A DNA stretch of 6,414 nucleotides, taken from the NCBI GenBank assembly GCA_937893945.1, contig CALCTA010000039.1:1-6414 (forward strand), read 5' to 3'. The first letter of the stretch is position 1; each line of letters starts with the position of its first letter. Source of the stretch: an uncultured Clostridia bacterium. GTDB taxonomy: Bacteria > Bacillota > Clostridia > Oscillospirales > CAG-272. Shown here one piece after another: positions 1 to 6,414 of the stretch. The notes beneath the pieces are model-generated. The model worked only from the letters and a program-made list of their open reading frames with translations, did no database searches and had not been told where the DNA came from. Both the position numbers and the translations under genes were made by a program.

Positions 1-572
1 ATTATGAGCTTGAAGGAGATGTCAGGCTTGGAGAGAGCTATCTTTTCTACGACCGCACTCACTGCCATCGCCTCTGTTACGTCCTTTTTCAAGAACTTAC
101 GTCTCGCCGGAACGTTGGCAAAGAGGTTTTCAACTATGACAGTCGTTCCCTCGCTTGCCGCTCTTTCGGACACGCGTCGGATATTTCCCGCGCTTGCCTC
201 AAGCATTGCTCCGATCTGTGCGCCGCGCGGTCTTGAGATTATTCTCATATCCGAGACTGACGCTATTGCCGCCAGAGCCTCGCCTCTGAAACCGAGGGTA
301 AGTATGCCCTCAAGGTCCTCGGCTTCCTTTATCTTGCTCGTGGCGTGTCTTCTTATCGCGACGGGAAGATCGTCGGGCTCCATACCGCAGCCGTTGTCCG
401 CCACTCTCATATAGGTAACTCCGCCGTTCTGTATCTCTACGGTTATAGAGGTAGCTCCCGAGTCTATAGAATTCTCAAGCAGCTCCTTTATTACCGACGA
501 CGGTCTGTCAACTACCTCGCCTGCCGCTATTAAGTTCGCGACCGCGAAGGACAGCACGTTTATTCTGCCCAT
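1..572 (-). CDS. mutL: DNA mismatch repair protein MutL, N-terminal 190 codons (runs off left edge)
   Basis: MutL is the GHKL ATPase that couples MutS mismatch recognition to strand incision. The visible part is the N-terminal ATPase domain only. Seen directly: the start region with IAAGEVV (residues 15-21), the KELLENSIDSGA motif with probable catalytic Glu30 and Mg-binding Asn34, DNGCGM (59-64), HATSK (76-80), GFRGEAL (94-100) and VPARRKFLK (154-162). All the ATP-binding motifs are intact. The ATG at 570-572 is preceded by a G-rich ribosome binding site (AAGGGGGGAG, 576-585), and it begins 22 bases after the mutS stop, so the two are almost certainly cotranscribed and translated in step. 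The reading frame is open to base 1, so the linker and the C-terminal dimerisation/endonuclease domain lie outside the window. Whether this MutL carries the endonuclease motif expected of MutH-lacking bacteria cannot be judged here. Identification is firm. Confidence 0.97.
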   Translation of the reverse strand, partial: MGRINVLSFAVANLIAAGEVVDRPSSVIKELLENSIDSGATSITVEIQNGGVTYMRVADNGCGMEPDDLPVAIRRHATSKIKEAEDLEGILTLGFRGEALAAIASVSDMRIISRPRGAQIGAMLEASAGNIRRVSERAASEGTTVIVENLFANVPARRKFLKKDVTEAMAVSAVVEKIALSKPDISFKLI

Positions 573-575
573 AGT

Positions 576-585
576 CTCCCCCCTT
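576..585 (-). promoter_or_regulatory. Ribosome binding site of mutL
   Basis: On the minus strand the sequence reads AAGGGGGGAG, ending three bases before the mutL ATG. It lies wholly in the short gap after the mutS stop codon and fixes the mutL start. The run of six G is longer than needed for anti-Shine-Dalgarno pairing and allows several pairing registers with usable spacing. Confidence 0.7.
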
Positions 586-594
586 CAAATGTTT

Positions 595-3183
<2,589 letters not shown>

Positions 3184-3190
3184 AGTATCT

Positions 3191-3196
3191 TCCTCC
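3191..3196 (-). promoter_or_regulatory. Ribosome binding site of mutS
   Basis: On the minus strand this reads GGAGGA, seven bases before the mutS ATG (3181-3183). It is a near-perfect Shine-Dalgarno and supports the MTPMMEQY start. The site lies within the 41-base gap, so mutS can be translated independently of the upstream gene. Confidence 0.75.
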
Positions 3197-3224
3197 GTTT
3201 GTCAGAAATATTAAGCTGTTACGC

Positions 3225-3614
3225 TCAGTGAGAGCAGCCGCCTCCGCAGGTAGAGCAATCGTGAGTGCAGGAGGGCAGCTCGCCGGTTATTTCAAAGGTT
3301 ATCGTATTATTTACGGCATTCATAAGCTCGTTGACCTCAGCCTGAGCCTCGTTGAGCTCAGTAAATACGGGATGGCTCATAATAGCCTCGTAGAGCTCGT
3401 TGATCCTCTTCTGGATAACGTCTATAAACATTGTGTCTCTCTCTTCCTTGGTAAGCTCGCCCTGAAGAGCCTTCTGCTGTACCTCGTACTCGACCATCAT
3501 CTTCTGAAGATCGGGATCGTTCTCATATTTCTTTCTCGCGTCTGCAAGGCGCACGAGCTTTTCGTCATTCTTAAGAGCCTTTCCAAGCTCTGATGCAAGT
3601 TCAAAAATAGTCAT
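3225..3614 (-). CDS. YlbF/YmcA-family (Ric complex-like) protein with C-terminal cysteine cluster
   Basis: This 129-residue, mostly helical and highly charged protein fits the YlbF/YmcA (Com_YlbF) family. In B. subtilis, YlbF and YmcA join YaaT in a complex that binds [4Fe-4S] clusters and acts on RNA processing (RNase Y), competence, sporulation and biofilm formation. Visible here: an N-terminal helix (MTIFELASELGKAL), a middle region KYENDPDLQKMMVEYE typical of the family, and a helical hairpin to about residue 105. The short C-terminal tail has four cysteines at 116, 120, 123 and 127 (C-X3-C-X2-C-X3-C) plus His118 and His129, a plausible Fe-S ligand set. The place between miaB and mutS matches ymcA (ricA) of B. 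subtilis, so orthology to YmcA is favoured by synteny, although the sequence alone does not separate YmcA from YlbF. The start is supported by AGAGGA (3622-3627), seven bases upstream. The family call is strong; the precise role is inferred. Confidence 0.88.
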   Translation of the reverse strand: MTIFELASELGKALKNDEKLVRLADARKKYENDPDLQKMMVEYEVQQKALQGELTKEERDTMFIDVIQKRINELYEAIMSHPVFTELNEAQAEVNELMNAVNNTITFEITGELPSCTHDCSTCGGGCSH

Positions 3615-3646
3615 TTTTATATCCTCTTTTCTTTTGTTTTACAGTT

Positions 3647-5074
3647 TTATCTTTCTATTTTTCCCGAGAGAGCAAAGGTGTCGCCCGTCTCTATTTTTAT
3701 ATTCAGGAATTTGCCTATATCGCTCTCGTCCCCGTCAAAGAAAACTATCTTGCCGCCGTCTGTCCTGCCGCTGAAGACGTCGGGATCGTTCTTGCTCGGT
3801 CCGTCGCAAAGCACTCTGACGGTCCTTCCCTCAAATTCCTTATTGAGCGCGTAGGATATATCGTTCTGAAGCGCAAGCAATCTCTCAAAGCGCTCAGCCT
3901 TTACCTCCTTGGGTATCTGGCAGTCCATTGCCGCCGCAGGAGTGTTCTCACGAGGCGAGTATTGGAACGAGAATATCATATCAAATCGCGCTCTGCGAAG
4001 AGCCGCAAGCGTATCCTCAAAGTCCTCGTCGGTCTCTCCGGGGAAGCCTACGATTATATCCGAGGTAAGCGTAGCATCAGGCATTTTTTCCTTGATGTAA
4101 TCGCGAATGCCGATATATTTCTCAAAATCGTATTTTCTGTTCATAGCCTTAAGCACTCGGTCGCTGCCAGACTGCATCGGCAGATGGAAATGTCTTGCCA
4201 CGTGCCGTGAGCTCGCCATAACGTCGATAAGCTTTTTTGTGGCATCCTTGGGATGACTCGTCATAAAATGGATGACGTAATCACCGTCGATCTTATCAAG
4301 CTCGGAGAGAAGGTCGGCAAAGTCGTAATCAAATCCGCTGTCTTTACCGTAGGAGTTGACGTTCTGACCGAGGAGAGTTATATCCTTATACCCTGCCTTG
4401 ACGAGCTCCGAGAACTCAGCAATAACGTCTTCTTTTTTTCTGCTTCTCTCTCTGCCGCGCACGTAAGGCACGATGCAGTAGGAGCAGAAATTATTACAGC
4501 CGTACATTACAGATACCCACGCGCGAAACTTATTCTCTCTGCATACGGGAAGTCCCTCGGCAACGGCGTATTCCTTATCGTCGGGATCGAATATTCGGTT
4601 GCTTCCGTTCATTCTTTTCCAAAGATGCTCGGGCAGCTTGTAAATAAGCGACGGTCCGAAAAGTATATCAACGTAAGGATAGCGCATTTTTATATCTCTC
4701 ACGCGATGCTCCTGAACCACCATACAGCCGCATATAACTATAACGAGGTCGGGATTCTTTGCTTTAATATGCTTGTACTGTCCTACGAGCGAGAGAGCGC
4801 GCTTCTCGGCATGCTCACGTATAGCGCAGGTGTTTACCATTATCAGAGAGGCGTCCTCGGGAGTCTCGGTCTTCTCGTATCCCATCTCTATCGCCATTCC
4901 CATCAGTCGCTCGCTGTCCGCCTCATTCTGCTGACATCCAAGAGTGAGAACGAACGCGCGGCGGCGCTTGCCGTTTGCGAGAAGGTATTCGTCGTTAGCA
5001 CGGCGTATCCGCTCGGTATATTCTTTTTGTCTATCCATTTCCTGTGAGCTGACCGCCCTGCTTTTAACCGTCAT
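3647..5074 (-). CDS. miaB: tRNA-2-methylthio-N6-dimethylallyladenosine synthase MiaB
   Basis: MiaB is a radical-SAM methylthiotransferase that converts i6A37 to ms2i6A37 in tRNAs reading codons that start with U, using two [4Fe-4S] clusters. Residues are numbered here from the upstream ATG at 5131 (494 aa). The UPF0004 domain shows Cys66 (LGCQQNEADSE), Cys102 (NTCAIREHAEKRA) and Cys136 (CGCM). The radical-SAM triad is Cys212, Cys216 and Cys219 in CNNFCSYCIVPYVRGRERSR. A C-terminal TRAM domain spans about 434-494. The NTCAIRE and PYVRGRERSR motifs fit MiaB rather than RimO or MtaB. I prefer the ATG at 5072-5074 (475 aa), because the predicted transcription start near 5136 leaves no leader for the ATG at 5131 and the first 19 residues do not resemble family members. 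Its ribosome site (AGAGAAAGG, 5089-5097) is weak and far, so a start at 5038 is not excluded. It is the first gene of the operon; the stop lies 32 bases before the YlbF-family start. Confidence 0.95.
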   Translation of the reverse strand: MTVKSRAVSSQEMDRQKEYTERIRRANDEYLLANGKRRRAFVLTLGCQQNEADSERLMGMAIEMGYEKTETPEDASLIMVNTCAIREHAEKRALSLVGQYKHIKAKNPDLVIVICGCMVVQEHRVRDIKMRYPYVDILFGPSLIYKLPEHLWKRMNGSNRIFDPDDKEYAVAEGLPVCRENKFRAWVSVMYGCNNFCSYCIVPYVRGRERSRKKEDVIAEFSELVKAGYKDITLLGQNVNSYGKDSGFDYDFADLLSELDKIDGDYVIHFMTSHPKDATKKLIDVMASSRHVARHFHLPMQSGSDRVLKAMNRKYDFEKYIGIRDYIKEKMPDATLTSDIIVGFPGETDEDFEDTLAALRRARFDMIFSFQYSPRENTPAAAMDCQIPKEVKAERFERLLALQNDISYALNKEFEGRTVRVLCDGPSKNDPDVFSGRTDGGKIVFFDGDESDIGKFLNIKIETGDTFALSGKIER

Positions 5075-5142
5075 AAAATAAAATTTCGCCTTTCTCTGGC
5101 TCTTGAGACATAAATAGCCATAATAACTCATTATAATACTAT

Positions 5143-5171
5143 ATTATAATATACTTTTCCCATTTTGTCAA
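5143..5171 (-). promoter_or_regulatory. Sigma-A-type promoter of the miaB-ylbF-mutS-mutL operon
   Basis: On the minus strand, TTGACA (5166-5171) is followed after exactly 17 bases by TATAAT (5143-5148), both perfect consensus hexamers. Transcription would start near 5136, giving a leader of about 62 bases to the preferred MiaB ATG. A second TATAAT (5130-5135) lies just downstream but has no matching -35 at a proper distance. The match suggests strong, constitutive transcription of the operon. No operator-like palindrome is evident. Confidence 0.88.
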
Positions 5172-5238
5172 GACCTACACCCACACCAAGAGTAATTTTA
5201 TATTATTATTTTTTATCGCCGCTCCACGTTAATTACAC

Positions 5239-5267
5239 TTGACACAAGCGGAGAATTATGGTATCAT
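5239..5267 (+). promoter_or_regulatory. Sigma-A-type promoter of radC
   Basis: TTGACA (5239-5244), a 17-base spacer and TATCAT (5262-5267, one mismatch from TATAAT) predict a start near 5274 and a leader of about 33 bases to the radC ATG. It is divergent from the miaB promoter; the two -35 boxes are separated by 67 bases, which include an AT-rich tract (about 5191-5217). No LexA-type box was seen. Confidence 0.82.
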
Positions 5268-5295
5268 AGGTTAAGAAATATCATCTTTACGGAAA

Positions 5296-5301
5296 AGGGG
5301 G
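5296..5301 (+). promoter_or_regulatory. Ribosome binding site of radC
   Basis: AGGGGG within a purine run (AAAAGGGGGAAA) ends five bases before the ATG at 5307 and fixes the start MAGKHDGHRERLR. Confidence 0.7.
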
Positions 5302-5306
5302 AAACT

Positions 5307-6002
5307 ATGGCAGGCAAACATGACGGACATCGTGAAAGACTGAGAAACAAATTCATTACCTCTCCCGATTCTCTTGAGGATCACGAGCTGCTTGAGCTTT
5401 TGCTCTTCTACGTTATCCCAAGATGCAACACAAACGAGAGCGCCCACGATCTGATAGCGCGCTTCGGCTCTCTGCGCGGAGTACTTGACGCGAATATGTC
5501 CTCGCTCGTCGGAGTCAAGGATATCGGAGACAAGACCGCACTCTATCTGCGTGTAGTCGCCGAGGTCCTCTCAAGATACGAGCGCTCCGCACACGACCTG
5601 AGCGGTCCGATAAACTACGCAGAGCTTGGCGATTATCTCCGCAGCCTTTTCGTTGGCACTGAGAACGAGCAGACCTTTATTCTGCTTTTTGACAGCTCAA
5701 ACCGACTGCTTCTCTGCGAGAAGATAGGAGAGGGATATTCCTCGGGCAACGTAATATCGATGCGCGATATAGCTCTCCTCTCTCTTTCAAACAACGCCGC
5801 AGGCGTTGTGCTTGCTCACAATCATCCCAACGGCAGAGCCACTCCCTCGGGCGAGGATATTATGGCAACCAATCGTCTTAAGGGTTTACTCAGCTCAATG
5901 GACATCGCGCTCTTAGAGCATTTCGTGATAGCAGGCAAGGAATGCGTTCCGATAATACACTACGACAAGGCGCATCTCTTCAACACACCGTCGGAACAAT
6001 AA
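5307..6002 (+). CDS. radC: RadC family protein (JAMM/MPN+ domain)
   Basis: RadC (UPF0758) proteins are widespread. The name comes from a mis-assigned repair mutant, and their true biochemical role is unsettled. The 231-residue protein has an N-terminal helix-hairpin-helix-like region (about 20-92, with GSLRGVL and VGVKDIGDKTA) and a C-terminal JAMM domain (about 104-226). The JAMM metal motif is intact: His171 and His173 in AHNHPNG, then Ser181 and Asp184 in TPSGED, with Glu138 or Glu142 as the likely upstream acidic residue. It departs from the textbook family. The N-terminus reads GHRERLRNKF, the usual LLRTG segment is replaced by LLLFYVIPRCNTN, the hairpin GIG is DIG, and the usual GTLNSS...HPRE stretch is GYSSGNVISMRDI. 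This fits a clostridial RadC-like subgroup. It is transcribed alone, from its own promoter, and ends at a strong terminator. Family assignment is firm; function is not. Confidence 0.92.
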   Translation: MAGKHDGHRERLRNKFITSPDSLEDHELLELLLFYVIPRCNTNESAHDLIARFGSLRGVLDANMSSLVGVKDIGDKTALYLRVVAEVLSRYERSAHDLSGPINYAELGDYLRSLFVGTENEQTFILLFDSSNRLLLCEKIGEGYSSGNVISMRDIALLSLSNNAAGVVLAHNHPNGRATPSGEDIMATNRLKGLLSSMDIALLEHFVIAGKECVPIIHYDKAHLFNTPSEQ

Positions 6003-6049
6003 CAAAAAGCACTTATCCTTGAGTGCCTACAAAATTAGCGATAAAACTG

Positions 6050-6079
6050 AAGCCACCACATTTTTTGTGGTGGCTTTTT
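6050..6079 (+). terminator. Rho-independent terminator of radC
   Basis: A perfect 11-bp stem (AAGCCACCACA with TGTGGTGGCTT, 6050-6060 and 6066-6076) encloses a five-T loop and runs into TTTTT (6075-6079). It lies 47 bases after the radC stop. The opposite strand lacks a comparable uninterrupted U tract, so it acts mainly on the plus strand. Confidence 0.9.
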
Positions 6080-6095
6080 GATATATGGAAAGCAT

Positions 6096-6121
6096 AAGAA
6101 AAGCCCCGCGCGAAACGGGGC
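6096..6121 (-). terminator. Rho-independent terminator of the right-edge minus-strand gene
   Basis: On the minus strand, GCCCCG and CGGGGC (6116-6121 and 6103-6108) pair around a seven-base loop and are followed by TTTTCTT. It begins five bases after the stop of the minus-strand gene ending at 6127. Together with the radC terminator it insulates two convergent genes. Confidence 0.8.
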
Positions 6122-6126
6122 AAGGA

Positions 6127-6414
6127 TTAAAACTGTATGGGATAATCACCGTATCCCATACAACATGAAATACCTTTCAATGAATAGCGTTGCATTTCAA
6201 GGGTTGCAAAAAGAATACACAGACAAGTATGATACATTTCGTTGATCTCATAGGTAAAGCCTAAAGATTTATGCTTGGATTTCTTTTCAATTACAACGTT
6301 AACAGCAATCAATTCATCAAGAGCTTCACGTAATGCGGTTTCCTCAAAACTCAATTTTTCTTTCATTTCTCCAAAGCTGATGTCGCTCATGGATATGATA
6401 GCCAAGCAAACGAG
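6127..6414 (-). CDS. Hypothetical protein, winged-helix-like, 5' end outside window
   Basis: The frame is open from the right edge to a TAA at 6127-6129, giving at least 95 residues. I do not recognise a specific family. The stretch from SFGEMKEKLSFEE through ALDELIAVNVVIEKK to FTYEINEMYH has the rhythm of a winged helix-turn-helix: a recognition helix, then a short hydrophobic strand, a basic wing and a second strand. The C-terminus carries two cysteine pairs (CLC and SCC) and ends GYGDYPIQF. The inner ATG (6388-6390) and TTG (6403-6405) have no ribosome site, and the frame continues upstream, so the true start is probably beyond the window. Codon use differs from the other genes: GAA (8 of 10) over GAG, AAA over AAG, and many TTG/TTA. 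This suggests a different origin. The adjacent terminator supports a real transcription unit. The DNA-binding role is inference only. Confidence 0.5.
   Translation of the reverse strand, partial: LVCLAIISMSDISFGEMKEKLSFEETALREALDELIAVNVVIEKKSKHKSLGFTYEINEMYHTCLCILFATLEMQRYSLKGISCCMGYGDYPIQF
6134..6162. repeat. Perfect 11-bp inverted repeat at the 3' end of the right-edge gene
   Basis: TGTATGGGATA (6134-6144) and TATCCCATACA (6152-6162) are exact reverse complements with a seven-base spacer. The repeat lies inside the last coding residues (the MGYGDYPIQ region) of the minus-strand gene. On that strand the stem is followed directly by GTTTTAATCC, so it could act as a first, weaker terminator or RNA-stabilising hairpin ahead of the GC-rich terminator. 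Confidence 0.7.

Noticed and set aside
4..414. 136-codon plus-strand frame at the left edge
   Set aside because: Antisense to the MutL ATPase domain, whose motifs are all in the minus-strand frame.
3228..3593. 121-codon plus-strand frame opposite the YlbF-family gene
   Set aside because: The minus-strand frame has the family features and a good ribosome site; the plus-strand frame has neither.
4253..5047. 264-codon open frame on the plus strand, antisense to miaB
   Set aside because: Overlaps a well-conserved miaB; no domain and no convincing ribosome site or promoter. It is an antisense shadow.
5097..5120. Possible leader hairpin (TGGCT...AGCCA) in the miaB 5' untranslated region
   Set aside because: Five base pairs with a 14-base loop is expected by chance; no riboswitch or attenuator pattern was found.
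5172..5238. Search for a regulator site or small gene between the divergent promoters
   Set aside because: AT-rich but without palindrome, LexA box, tRNA or open frame that I could support.
6009..6026. Short hairpin GCACT...AGTGC just after radC
   Set aside because: Only five base pairs, an eight-base loop and no U tract; the real terminator follows at 6050.

Overview
The window looks like ordinary core chromosome from a Firmicutes/Clostridia-type bacterium. The gene order miaB, YlbF/YmcA-family gene, mutS, mutL is the classical Firmicutes arrangement (as I recall, Bacillus subtilis has ymcB-ymcA-cotE-mutS-mutL). Shine-Dalgarno sites are strong, the terminators are of Gram-positive type, and the proteins read like clostridial (possibly Oscillospiraceae-like) versions. 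Coding sequence favours ATA for isoleucine, AAG for lysine and GAG for glutamate. The exact taxon cannot be fixed from this sequence.

Layout. From about 5136 down to 1, all genes lie on the minus strand and form one probable operon: miaB (tRNA methylthiolation), a small YlbF/YmcA-family protein with a C-terminal cysteine cluster, mutS, and the first 190 codons of mutL, which runs off the left edge. Gaps between genes are 32, 41 and 22 bases, with no terminator between them. A near-perfect sigma-A-type promoter (TTGACA, 17-base spacer, TATAAT) precedes miaB, and its position argues that the true MiaB start is the ATG at 5074, not the more upstream ATG at 5131. On the plus strand, a divergent promoter (TTGACA, 17 bases, TATCAT) drives a single radC-family gene (5307-6002), which ends in a clear rho-independent terminator.

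The right end holds a minus-strand gene (stop at 6127) that enters from beyond the window. Its fragment looks like a winged-helix regulator. Its codon use (GAA, AAA, TTG/TTA, ATT) differs from the rest of the window, and its 3' end carries an 11-bp perfect inverted repeat followed by a second, minus-strand terminator.

Functionally, the operon combines MutS/MutL mismatch repair with the tRNA-modifying MiaB and a putative Fe-S Ric-complex-type protein. RadC is a JAMM-fold protein of unsettled function. I see no CRISPR array, tRNA, rRNA, insertion sequence or new multi-gene defence system. The points most worth a second look are the cysteine-tailed YlbF protein, the divergent RadC, the revised MiaB start, and the compositionally odd gene with its terminal hairpins at the right edge.
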